Below, piece by piece: positions 8,846 to 16,517 of a DNA stretch of 64,000 bases. The stretch is from Thiolapillus brandeum (GTDB lineage: Bacteria; Pseudomonadota; Gammaproteobacteria; Chromatiales; Chromatiaceae), in assembly GCF_000828615.1 (NCBI RefSeq), contig NZ_AP012273.1:2728001-2792000 (forward strand), given 5' to 3'. A program made the position numbers and the translations under genes. The first letter of the stretch is position 1. Every line of letters begins with the position of its first letter. A model generated the notes under the pieces. The model ran no database searches. It saw only the letters and a list, made by a program, of their open reading frames with translations, and was not told where the DNA came from.

Positions 8846-10015
8846 ATGCGTTCACGCCTGCTTATCATTACCAATCTCTATCCCACCCCCTGGGAAAACC
8901 TCCGGGGCACCTTCAATTTCCAGCAATTCAACCATCTGGCCGCACACCTGGATATCCGGATCATCGTTCCAGTCAGTTGGAAGGACCGTTTCAAACACCG
9001 CAACAGTCCAGCCAAAAAGTTGCTGGAACACCCCCTGCAAGGCAAGGTTGTGTATCCCCTGTATTGGTACACACCAGGTTTTTTCCGGGGCACCTATGGA
9101 TGGAGCATGTGGGCTTCGCTGCAACTGCAATGCCGCAAACTGATTGCCGATTTCAACCCCGATTACCTGCTCTCATCATGGGCCTATCCCGAAGGAGTGG
9201 CTGGCACCCGCATCGCACAATCCCTGGGCATTCCTGCATTCGTGAAAGTTCATGGCAGCGATGTCAACATCACCGCGCAGCATCCCCATGTAGCCCCCCA
9301 GATCCACGACTGGGGACAGAAGGTGGCAGGCGTTGCATCGGTCAGCCACGATCTGAAAAAGAAACTGAAAAAACTTGGGGTTCCGGAATCCAGAATACAT
9401 GTCATCTACAATGGCATAGACCACCAGCGCTTTCACCCGATGGCCGATGATATGGCGCGGAAATCCCTGCATCTGGACAATGCTCCATTTCTGCTATACG
9501 TGGGCGACCTGAAAGCGCGCAAGGGATGCATGGATTTGCTGCTGGCCTTTCTCAAGCTGGAAAAAAAATATCCCCGGCTGAAACTGTATATTGCCGGAAC
9601 AGGCGTGATGCAGATTCCTCTCCAGCAGCACATCGAACAGGCAGGCGTAGCGAACAAAGTGCAGCTGCTGGGAAAAGTTCAGCATGCTGACCTGAATCAA
9701 TGGTATAACGCCGCAAGTCTCACCTGTCTGCCCAGCTATAACGAAGGCGTGCCCAATGTACTGCTGGAATCCATGGCCTGCGGCACACCTGTAGTAGCCA
9801 CTGGTATTGGTGGCATACCTGAAGTCGTCAACAGCGATTGCGGCTTGCTGACGGAACCCGGCGATATTGAGGCCCTGGCCCAAAAACTGGACAATGCTCT
9901 GGAAAAGAACTGGAATCAGGAAAGAATCCATCAACATGCATCAGGATTCTCCTGGGAAGAGAACACGCGGAAGATGCTGGACATGTTCCGTGGCAATGGA
10001 GACCCCCTCAAATGA
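8846..10015 (+). CDS. Glycosyltransferase family 4
   Basis: This 389-residue cytosolic retaining glycosyltransferase has the GT-B fold. The N-terminal domain contains FVKVHGSDVNI. The C-terminal nucleotide-sugar domain contains LLYVGDLKARKG and the EGVPNVLLESMACGTPVV segment with the paired glutamates of GT4 enzymes. I chose ATG at 8846, five bases after the polymerase stop; a frame extending to 8783 lies within the polymerase gene. It overlaps the next gene by four bases (ATGA). Donor and acceptor sugars cannot be told. Confidence 0.85.
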   Translation: MRSRLLIITNLYPTPWENLRGTFNFQQFNHLAAHLDIRIIVPVSWKDRFKHRNSPAKKLLEHPLQGKVVYPLYWYTPGFFRGTYGWSMWASLQLQCRKLIADFNPDYLLSSWAYPEGVAGTRIAQSLGIPAFVKVHGSDVNITAQHPHVAPQIHDWGQKVAGVASVSHDLKKKLKKLGVPESRIHVIYNGIDHQRFHPMADDMARKSLHLDNAPFLLYVGDLKARKGCMDLLLAFLKLEKKYPRLKLYIAGTGVMQIPLQQHIEQAGVANKVQLLGKVQHADLNQWYNAASLTCLPSYNEGVPNVLLESMACGTPVVATGIGGIPEVVNSDCGLLTEPGDIEALAQKLDNALEKNWNQERIHQHASGFSWEENTRKMLDMFRGNGDPLK

Positions 10016-11184
10016 CCCTGGTTATCATCGCAGCACTGGTGCTGGCTACCGCCGCCCTGTTACTGTTGGCACTGGAACTCCGACGAAAAAACATGCAGTT
10101 GTGGCTGCCAGCCTATATGCGGCGCTCTGAGCGGCCCGCTCATGAAGGCCCGACTCATATCCTGTTTTGCTTCGTGGATCATTTTGAACCCCGCTGGGCC
10201 AATGCCGACTATGAATCGGAGGTTCGACGCGTGGATCGCTGGGCGCAGGACTATCCCCGCCTGGCGCGAAAGCACAGGGATGCCGATGGCTGCTTTCCGA
10301 AGCACTGTTTCTATTATCCTGAGGAAGAGTACCGAAAGGAGCACCTGGACAAGATAGAAGCCCTGTGCCGGGAAGGATTCGGGGAAATCGAAATTCATTT
10401 ACACCATCACAATGACACGGAAGCGGGTTTGCGGGAAAAACTGTCCCGGTTCACGCGTGAACTTCGTGATACCCATGGCGCCCTGAGCACCTGGCCCGGG
10501 AGTGACAAATTGGCCTGGGGCTTCGTTCACGGCAACTGGGCTCTGGACAACTCGGAGCCGGACGGTTCCAACTGCGGCATCAACAATGAGCTCATCATTT
10601 TGGATGACGAAGGCTGCTACGCCGATTTCACCCTTCCCTCAGCCCCCAGCGCCACCCAAACAGCCAAGATCAATTCCATCTATTACGCCAAGGATGACCC
10701 AAACCAACCCAAATCACACAACCAGGGGCGGGACGTCAGCATCGGCGGAAAGTCATGGGGCGACCTGATGATCATCCAGGGCCCTCTTATGCTGAATTGG
10801 AAAAACCGCAAATGGGGACTGCTGCCACGCATCGAGAACTCTGATATCCGCTCAAGCTCACCCCCCGATTCAAAGCGGGTGGATCTGTGGGTAAAAGCCG
10901 GCATTCATGTCAAGGGACGTCCGGAGTGGGTGTTCGTGAAAATTCATACCCATGGCACTCAGGACAATGACATGGACATGCTTCTGGGCGACCCCGTGGA
11001 CGCCATGTTCAGCACCCTTGAAACAAAATACAACGATGGTGAGAAACATGTGCTTCATTATGTATCCACCAGGGAAATGTACAATATCGTCAAGGCCGCT
11101 GAAGCGGGAAAGAAGGGAGATCCCAATAATTTCCGGGATTTCATCCTGAAACCACCACCAAATCGGGCTACAGGAGCAAAATGA
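10012..11184 (+). CDS. Membrane-anchored protein with NodB/deacetylase-like motifs
   Basis: This 390-residue protein begins with a membrane anchor (residues 3-24). The remainder is soluble and carries short motifs of (alpha/beta)-barrel carbohydrate deacetylases: FCFVDHFEPRW near residue 50 (Asp/His), IEIHLHHHND near 128, and WGFVHGNWALDNS near 168. The metal-binding layout (D, then H-x-x-H) is plausible but not textbook, so the catalytic call is inference. It sits between a GT4 gene (4-base overlap) and an unknown acyltransferase-like gene. A role in modifying the EPS at the membrane would fit. Confidence 0.55.
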   Translation: MTLVIIAALVLATAALLLLALELRRKNMQLWLPAYMRRSERPAHEGPTHILFCFVDHFEPRWANADYESEVRRVDRWAQDYPRLARKHRDADGCFPKHCFYYPEEEYRKEHLDKIEALCREGFGEIEIHLHHHNDTEAGLREKLSRFTRELRDTHGALSTWPGSDKLAWGFVHGNWALDNSEPDGSNCGINNELIILDDEGCYADFTLPSAPSATQTAKINSIYYAKDDPNQPKSHNQGRDVSIGGKSWGDLMIIQGPLMLNWKNRKWGLLPRIENSDIRSSSPPDSKRVDLWVKAGIHVKGRPEWVFVKIHTHGTQDNDMDMLLGDPVDAMFSTLETKYNDGEKHVLHYVSTREMYNIVKAAEAGKKGDPNNFRDFILKPPPNRATGAK

Positions 11185-11369
11185 CCACGGCAGAGCAACC
11201 CTCCAACAACGGGGGCACCTCTCTTTACAGTTCTGCTATGGTCCATGACGTGGCAGAACCAACCTGGCCCCTGGGACCATGTCCCGATGGATTTTCAGTC
11301 TCTGTCGCTGGAAAATCCGCCTTGGAACGGCAAATTGAAAAGGAAACCATGCCATGCGCAACCCCATAG
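11181..11369 (+). CDS. Small ORF of unknown function, possibly not real
   Basis: A 62-codon frame begins with ATG overlapping the preceding stop (ATGA) and runs through the otherwise empty 170-base gap, ending 16 bases inside the next gene. The peptide is rich in S, P, G and A with no membrane segment or known motif. The coupling-type overlap favours translation; the overlap with the next start and the lack of similarity argue against it. It could also be the remnant of a larger gene. Confidence 0.25.
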   Translation: MTTAEQPSNNGGTSLYSSAMVHDVAEPTWPLGPCPDGFSVSVAGKSALERQIEKETMPCATP

Positions 11370-12097
11370 AAAAAATCAAACACCTGTACACGGAACTTCG
11401 GGAAATACGGCATATTCCCAGGACAACCATCAATCTCATGGTGGAAACCGCAGCAGACAATCCTTTTTATCGCGACCTGACCATGGAGTACTACAAAGAG
11501 GCGCGTCAGCGGCACCCAAAATTTCTTTTGATACGGCAGATGGAGTGGGGCGTAGCCTTGTGCATTCTCCCGGAAAAATTTGATGACTATTTCATGCTTT
11601 TGGAAGGTGCTGCCAGAAGAAACTACAAAAAGGCCAAACGACTGGAATACCACTTTGGTGAACTGGACTACAACAACCATCTGGACGAAGTCACCGCCAT
11701 TCATCATTCCACCGAAACCCGCCAAGGAAAACTGCCGAAAGACTTTGTGAAATACGCTGCCACCCCCCACAGCAACCCTCCATCACTGGATAGTGAGCAC
11801 GCGTATCCCTATTTTGGTGTATTCAACAAGGAAGGCACACTGATTGCCTATGCGTCCTGCTTCGTCGCAGGTGAATACTGCAATATCCAAAGAATCTACG
11901 GCCACGCAGGCTACCAGTCGGACGGCTGTGTTCCCATGCTGATCATTTCCATTGCCGAATACCTGTACCAGCATTATCCCAAGGTTACCCATTACGCCTA
12001 TGGAACCTACTACGGCGCCAGTCAGTCAATGCAGCGTTTCAAGAGAAAATTCCATTTTCTGCCCCATCGTGTGGAGTGGAAACTCCAGTCAGACTGA
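11354..12097 (+). CDS. Hypothetical protein, GNAT-like fold suspected
   Basis: This 247-residue protein has no signal or membrane segment. I do not recognise the first half. The second half (about 140-245) has the alternation of an acetyltransferase core: FGVFNKEGTLIAYASCFVAG as paired strands, then IQRIYGHAGYQSDGCVPML and a helix IISIAEYLYQHYP, ending with strand THYAYGTYYGAS. No clear acetyl-CoA loop (Q/RxxGxG/A) is seen, so enzyme function is only suspected. Next gene downstream is the accessory island, which begins within about 70 bases of its stop. Confidence 0.55.
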   Translation: MRNPIEKIKHLYTELREIRHIPRTTINLMVETAADNPFYRDLTMEYYKEARQRHPKFLLIRQMEWGVALCILPEKFDDYFMLLEGAARRNYKKAKRLEYHFGELDYNNHLDEVTAIHHSTETRQGKLPKDFVKYAATPHSNPPSLDSEHAYPYFGVFNKEGTLIAYASCFVAGEYCNIQRIYGHAGYQSDGCVPMLIISIAEYLYQHYPKVTHYAYGTYYGASQSMQRFKRKFHFLPHRVEWKLQSD

Positions 12098-12165
12098 AAC
12101 CCATATCTCCATCAGAAGATATCGGCGACCGGTCAGCGACCTGGTGGGCGCACTGGGGGTGGGCC

Positions 12166-12853
12166 ATGGCTGAACCGCTCACCCTCCAGACGGTGCTGCA
12201 GCAGCACTGCCTGATCCCCGGCGGCGTGCTCACCGAAAAGCACCAATGGCAGGCCGCCCGCAGCACCTACCTGTTCCCGGTACGGGCATTATCCCGCCAC
12301 TTCCGGGGCAAAATGGTCAGCCGCCTGCGGCAATGCGCCAGCGCAGGCCAGCTCAACCATATCACCCGGACAGACGAAATCGACGACATCCTGAATCAGT
12401 TCATGAAAAAGGACTGGGTGGTGTACAGCAAGCCCTGCATCAATCACACCGAAACGGTGGTCCGCTACCTGGCCCGTTACAGCCACAAGATCGCCATCAG
12501 TGATGCGCGTATTGTCGGCATAGAGAATGATCAGGTGCGCTTCCGCTACCGGGACGATCAGTCCAGGGTCATAACCTTGCGCACCGACGAACTGATCCGC
12601 CGCTTTCTGCTGCATGTGCTCCCCAATGGCTTTATGCGCATCCGCCACTACGGCCTGTTGGCCAACCGGTGCCGGAACGCCTCGTTGGAGAAGATACGCC
12701 GGATACTGGCGCAACCGGCCAAGGCTGAAGAAGAGAAAAGCCAAACCGGAAGAAGCCGCCGGTTATCCCTGTCCCCACTGCCACCGGGGGCATCTGATCC
12801 CCATCTACGAACTGCCCCCGGCATGGCCGATACCCGCCAGGGCGCCGGGATGA
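12166..12853 (+). pseudogene. IS91-family transposase remnant (IS801/IS1294-like), 5'-truncated and frameshifted
   Basis: The frame to about 12740 encodes HCLIPGGVLTE, YLFPVRALSRHFRGK, VRYLARYSHKIAISDARI and LPNGFMRIRHYGLLANRCR, the hallmark C-terminal half of IS91-type rolling-circle transposases. The upstream zinc-finger and most of the HUH region are missing; the position of the first HUH histidine reads Q. Near 12740 the coding potential shifts frame: the next segment, with CPHCHRGHLIPIYEL, lies in another frame and ends at 12853. The element is therefore dead. It lies directly upstream of the integron cassette. Confidence 0.85.
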
Positions 12854-12856
12854 CGT

Positions 12857-13130
12857 AGATCACGACCGGCAGGCAGGACGAACCGATCAGGGATGAAAGC
12901 AACCGCAGGGGATCATACCCTGAGGGGTTCGTGTGGCGAATGAGCGGAAAATACCTTAGACTGACAGGGAAATAAGCCACAACCTGCAGGGAAAGCACCG
13001 AAAATGACCGGATCCATCGGCCAACACAGCGCTAAGGAAGCCATCAACCCGGTTCAAAGGCCGGTGGTCAAAGCCGCCGGTAGAATACAATCCCCTTTAT
13101 ATAGACAGTGCCAACCTGATGGGCGGCATA
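12857..13130. other. Non-coding stretch between IS91 remnant and attC
   Basis: This stretch holds no open frame of note. It most likely contains the rest of the IS91 element downstream of its transposase and possibly the tail of a lost cassette, since a complete attC follows at 13131. I could not place the IS91 terminus. Confidence 0.4.
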
Positions 13131-13189
13131 GTCCAACAGACATTTATCTGCCATGCTGCGCACGGCAGATAAATGCTTAGATGTTAGCG
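13131..13189 (+). other. Integron attC recombination site (complete, 59 bp)
   Basis: Left core GTCCAAC (13131-13137) fits RYYYAAC. Right core GTTAGCG (13183-13189) fits GTTRRRY at its conserved GTT. Between them, ACATTTATCTGCC and GGCAGATAAATGCT pair as an inverted repeat with one unpaired G, like the extrahelical bases that orient attC folding. The loop is short. The gene cassette begins at TTAGCG (13184). This is a visual match, not a covariance-model result. Confidence 0.85.
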
Positions 13190-13202
13190 GGATAAGGTGA
13201 CA

Positions 13203-13658
13203 ATGGGAATATTACTTACTTCAACGGTTATTGCGGCGATTGTTGCTGCTGCTGTAGCCTTTTGGACGGCTCAAAGAAAAATCAGCATTGAAAACATTAC
13301 ACAGGATCGTAGAGCGTGGCGTGAAAAAATCAGAAATAATGCTCTTTCAGTTCATGATGCACTTATTTCGCGAGATGAAAAATCACTAAATAAGCATCGA
13401 GCTGAGTTTGCAGCACTACTCAACCCAAACGATATAGATGATAGGGAGATTATTGGCAGTATCAAATTGCCAGTTGACGGCAGAGAAAATGAGTATGCTG
13501 ATGAGTTCTCAGAAAGAATAGCCCTGCTACTCAAACATGATTGGGAGAGGGTTAAATTAGAGGCTGGCCCTTTTTTCATGAGAATAAAAGGTGTTCGGCA
13601 GCTATTATCCAAGATCATTTATCAGCCCAATCGTGAAAAATACAAGAGAGCGCCGTGA
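13203..13658 (+). CDS. Cassette gene 1: membrane-anchored protein of unknown function
   Basis: This protein of about 151 residues has one N-terminal membrane segment (ILLTSTVIAAIVAAAVAFW) followed by a charged, probably helical cytoplasmic part (RRAWREKIRNNALSVHDAL onward). No catalytic motif is visible. I chose ATG at 13203, preceded by AAGGTG; a GTG at 13197 is also in frame. It lies about 14 bases after the attC right core, as cassette genes often do, and 22 bases before the second cassette gene. Short soluble proteins with a similar N-terminal anchor are common hypotheticals. Function unknown; a role in phage defence is only a possibility from its cassette setting. Confidence 0.75.
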   Translation: MGILLTSTVIAAIVAAAVAFWTAQRKISIENITQDRRAWREKIRNNALSVHDALISRDEKSLNKHRAEFAALLNPNDIDDREIIGSIKLPVDGRENEYADEFSERIALLLKHDWERVKLEAGPFFMRIKGVRQLLSKIIYQPNREKYKRAP

Positions 13659-13680
13659 AGGTTGTAAGGAGTAGTAGGTA

Positions 13681-14424
13681 ATGTGGCAGTTCATAGCGTT
13701 CCTGTTGATTCTGGGAATGATAGGTGCAGTACTCAAATGGATTGGTGTTGCGCTGTATATTATATTCTTCTATATAGTATTGCCTATCGTAGGGTTTTGG
13801 ATCTTGTATGTTGTAATCCGTAGTATTTACCATGCATTTAACCCCGAAGCAAAACAAGCTTATTTAGAGCGAAAGGCAAAAGAGGCTGAAGAAAACCGAA
13901 AGCGAAAAGAGAAAGAAGAGGCAGAAGCCAAAGCAAAACGGGAACGAGAAGAGGCGGAGAAACGAAGAAAAGAATACGAACGCCAACAGCACCGAGATGG
14001 TGATCAACAAACGACACCATATACATATCAAATTGGCAAACATGGTAATGAATCGCTTGCTATTAGATATGGAATTGCGAACCAAGAACGAAAAGTTAAA
14101 GAGTATTGGTATTATGCAAAAGGTGGCGAGCAGAAGAGGAACCCTGATAGGGATAAAATCTATTATGAGCCTGCGAGCAAAATTCGGTTGCAAAAAACAA
14201 GAAAGGTGAGCAAAGACCTATACGAGGTGCTTTTAACTGACTTTAGAGATCGAAAAGCTAGGGCAATTATTGAAACAGGAACAGAGTACGTTAAAACTTT
14301 CTACCCACTTGATGATAGCTGGTTTGAGAAATACGCTGACCTAGAAGAAACATTAAAGGGAAACAATTCGTTTACGTTGAAAGAATTAGCAACATTTCAT
14401 GTTCAAAAAGCAGTTGGTACTTAA
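13681..14424 (+). CDS. Cassette gene 2: membrane protein with charged coiled coil and unknown C-terminal domain
   Basis: This 247-residue protein has two close membrane segments (about 3-22 and 25-50, including VALYIIFFYIVLPIVGFWIL). A highly charged K/E/R/A coiled coil follows (about 60-105), then a folded domain (about 118-245) with motifs YWYYAKGGEQKRNPDRDKI, LYEVLLTDFRDRKARAI and TEYVKTFYPLDDSWF. The C-terminal domain looks conserved (aromatic and charged blocks) but I cannot name it. It follows cassette gene 1 closely and ends 12 bases before the second attC left core, so the two genes share a cassette and probably a transcript. Two-gene cassettes are uncommon; a membrane-bound two-component system is a reasonable hypothesis. 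Confidence 0.75.
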   Translation: MWQFIAFLLILGMIGAVLKWIGVALYIIFFYIVLPIVGFWILYVVIRSIYHAFNPEAKQAYLERKAKEAEENRKRKEKEEAEAKAKREREEAEKRRKEYERQQHRDGDQQTTPYTYQIGKHGNESLAIRYGIANQERKVKEYWYYAKGGEQKRNPDRDKIYYEPASKIRLQKTRKVSKDLYEVLLTDFRDRKARAIIETGTEYVKTFYPLDDSWFEKYADLEETLKGNNSFTLKELATFHVQKAVGT

Positions 14425-14436
14425 TCTGCAATGTTT

Positions 14437-14455
14437 CGCTAACACACGCCCTGAG
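14437..14455 (+). other. Second attC site, left part only (interrupted)
   Basis: The left core CGCTAAC (14437-14443) is followed by ACACGCCCTGAGG, which resembles an attC left arm. No matching right arm or GTT core follows; within a few bases the sequence becomes the 3' flank of a minus-strand IS110-type transposase. The site therefore appears cut by an insertion. The right limit given is approximate. Confidence 0.65.
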
Positions 14456-14478
14456 GTAGTCCGTCAAGAAAAAACCGA

Positions 14479-14965
14479 CTAATTTGCCAGCTCTTTAACA
14501 AGCGGAGACCCCTGTTTCTGTAGGGCCATCAGGTAGGTAGCCTCATCGTAGGGTTTGCGATCCTGCCAGCAGCACCAGAGGATGCGTATCCACTCGAAGG
14601 CCAGCGCCCGAATGGCCATCTGATGGGTTTTGCCCTTCTCGCGCTGGGCCTTGTAAAAGGCCCGCGCCCAGAAAGAAAAGCGCACGGTCTGGTTGATCCA
14701 TTCAACAAACGATTGCCGCAGGAATTTGGGGCAACTGTAGCGCCAGTGGACCCAGGACTTGTTGCCCGAACGTTCGGTGACAGGCGCAATGCCTGCATAG
14801 CAGCACAAGGCCTGAGCAGAAGCAAAGCGTGAGCGATCCTCACCAAAAGCCACCAGCAGGCGTGGTGCCAATCGTTTTCCGGCGCCCGGCAGATTCCGAA
14901 ACACCGGGGCGCGGCCCCGGGAATTTGTCCCTTCATCCTGTTCAGGGGAACCTTCTCCCCTATTT
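14479..14965 (-). pseudogene. IS110/IS1111-type transposase, C-terminal fragment
   Basis: The minus-strand frame encodes the C-terminal ~145 residues of a transposase normally ~340 long. It shows FRNLPGAGKRLAPRLL, CCYAGIAPVTERSGNKSW, FLRQSFVEWINQTVR, FWARAFYKAQREKGKTHQ and YDEATYLMAL, all typical of the Transposase_20 part of the IS110 family. The N-terminal RuvC-like DEDD catalytic half is absent; the frame meets a stop at about 14965. Its tail abuts a broken attC. Members of the IS1111 branch are known to insert specifically into attC sites, which makes a targeted insertion likely, followed by a deletion. Confidence 0.85.
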
Positions 14966-15247
14966 CATGTCAGACATACCCAGTTACCTGAGTCCAAGGA
15001 TTCAGGCTCAGGGATCCAGCAGAAAACCGTGGAGAAAACATCCGCTCCCATGGGGTGGCACAACCAGCCAATGCCGTATATGAGTACCAGATCCCATCCT
15101 GAGAATATTTCCACCTTCCAACCTCGCCTCCCTTCCTCTTCCGGGACCAAAACCGGAAACAAGTCACTGATTCGGCAGCATGCTTGTTGCTAGTATCGCC
15201 CCGTAGTCAGCTTCCTTGTGTCCCCAAGCATGAATGGTCAAGAAACG
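14904..15247. other. Junction region with hairpin after IS fragment
   Basis: A perfect inverted repeat CCGGGGC-GCG-GCCCCGG lies at 14904-14920, inside the remaining transposase frame. A smaller GGGGA/TCTCCCC pair lies near 14945-14960. From about 14966 to the next gene I see no coding signal or recognisable repeat. It may contain the promoter of the secreted propeller-like gene, but no convincing hexamer pair stands out. Confidence 0.4.
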
Positions 15248-16303
15248 ATGTTCCAGCAACTTTTACAAAGGATTCCCAGGGCAACGGAAATGCTCGCCGT
15301 TATCGGTGTCATTTTCAGCCTCTGCCTGGCAGCTCCGGCACAGGATGCTTCCGTCCTTTTCCACAATGATTTTGAGGCCTATGCTCTCAATGGCGTTACA
15401 AAGGTAGCCGTCTCCAGAGAGATGGGGGGCAGAACTCATGTGGGCCTGGTGAACCTTGGTACTGGTGAATGGTTCGACATGACCCAGTATCTCGATGAGA
15501 ACTACAATGATCCCGGCAACGACAGATGGTTGGCGGTCAGCAATGACCTGACCTATTACATCATGGAAACCGAACGTGCCGGCTTTGGCGGGTGGAGTGG
15601 TCTGGTTTGGGGAACACTCAATGCCAATGGTGAACCCAGCAAACCCAAAGCCGTTGATGGCATCGTCCACCCTGAAGGATCCGGCGCCATATCCCCGAAC
15701 GGCACCCATATCGCCATTACCATACGCAGTGAAATCGGCAATGGCCGCAACGATATCCTGCTGCTGGAGCGCAATGGAGACACCTGGGACAGGAACCGGG
15801 ATATTACAATTTCCGCCTCCTCCGGACGTTCGGACGACGAACCTCAGTTTTCCGTGGATGGCTCAAAAATCATTTGGACCAGCTCCAACAACTGGGACGC
15901 AGGCGGTGACAATATCGTTTTTGCCGAAAACAACCTGAACGGCAACGGCTACAAGGAGCTGATGAACGCTTCGCGTATAGGGTCCAGCGCCAAAATGCTT
16001 CGTCCCTCCTACGAGGCAGACGGAAAAATCGTATTCGAGGCAGAGGTATCCGGGGAGTATTGTTACCGATGGAATCCGGCCTCCCCCGGAAGCGATCCCG
16101 TAATTATTGACCCCAACTATCGCAATGACAACAGCTGTCATGCTTTGCCCGATGGCCGAATCGTATCCTACTGGATGGAACGCTCAGGTTCTGCCGGACA
16201 CGAACTCCGCGTCATGCTGGGAAGTGGACAACATCTGTCAGTATTGCAACCAGGAGTCGATTTCTGGGATTTCCCGCTTTCAGGGGGAACTGCTTCACAA
16301 TAG
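15248..16303 (+). CDS. Secreted beta-propeller-like protein (TolB/WD40-type repeats)
   Basis: This protein of about 351 residues has a signal peptide (MLAVIGVIFSLCLAAPAQD) and a mature part with recurring blocks such as GSGAISPNGTHIAITIR, DDEPQFSVDGSKIIWTSS and the DILLLERN strand. These are typical of TolB-like propeller blades, which usually bind proteins or carbohydrate. The mature N-terminus carries LFHNDFEAY, a short D-F-E motif also seen at the end of the next protein. I prefer ATG at 15248, which gives a clean signal peptide; ATG 15230 and GTG 15218 are in frame. A double hairpin follows it. Function is unknown; location suggests an EPS-associated secreted protein. Confidence 0.6.
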   Translation: MFQQLLQRIPRATEMLAVIGVIFSLCLAAPAQDASVLFHNDFEAYALNGVTKVAVSREMGGRTHVGLVNLGTGEWFDMTQYLDENYNDPGNDRWLAVSNDLTYYIMETERAGFGGWSGLVWGTLNANGEPSKPKAVDGIVHPEGSGAISPNGTHIAITIRSEIGNGRNDILLLERNGDTWDRNRDITISASSGRSDDEPQFSVDGSKIIWTSSNNWDAGGDNIVFAENNLNGNGYKELMNASRIGSSAKMLRPSYEADGKIVFEAEVSGEYCYRWNPASPGSDPVIIDPNYRNDNSCHALPDGRIVSYWMERSGSAGHELRVMLGSGQHLSVLQPGVDFWDFPLSGGTASQ

Positions 16304-16317
16304 TCTTGTGTGGCAAT

Positions 16318-16401
16318 CAGGCTGCCGAAAAACGGTGTTTTTCAACAGCCTGTTAAGGAATTCTGACTGGCCAAGACCCTGTGGAAACAGGGTCTTGGCC
16401 A
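16318..16401 (+). terminator. Two consecutive strong hairpins after the propeller gene
   Basis: Hairpin 1 (16318-16352) pairs CAGGCTG..GAAAAAC with GTTTTTC..CAGCCTG around GGT. Hairpin 2 (16368-16401) is a perfect 14-bp stem, TGGCCAAGACCCTG with its complement around TGGAAA. The T-tract is weak after both, so they may act as a terminator and/or mRNA 3' end barrier. Confidence 0.55.
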
Positions 16402-16517
16402 TATCCCTGTAATGATCAGTTTAAGTCATATGGTCTAAGGAAAATATCCATCAGGTTGGATGCCGAAACGCATCAAACCCAACCGGTTTCAACACGAATG
16501 AAACCTGGACTACGAGA

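Larger units (their letters stand above)
13184..14455 (+). mobile_element. Integron gene cassette carrying two unknown genes
   Basis: The cassette starts at TTAGCG within the attC right core and runs to a second attC whose left core, CGCTAAC (14437-14443), is the exact complement of GTTAGCG. That pairing is what a single excised cassette circle requires and is strong evidence of a real cassette. The content is visibly AT-richer than the flanks. No integron integrase is in the window, so this is a cassette away from an integrase, now fixed between two IS remnants. The right boundary is approximate because the second attC is interrupted. Confidence 0.8.

Noticed and set aside
16311-16326. Possible sigma-54 promoter upstream of the lyase (TGGCAATCAGGCTGCC)
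   Set aside because: GG-N10-GC spacing is right, but C and G after TGGCA and the TTGC half are poor, and it is part of hairpin 1.
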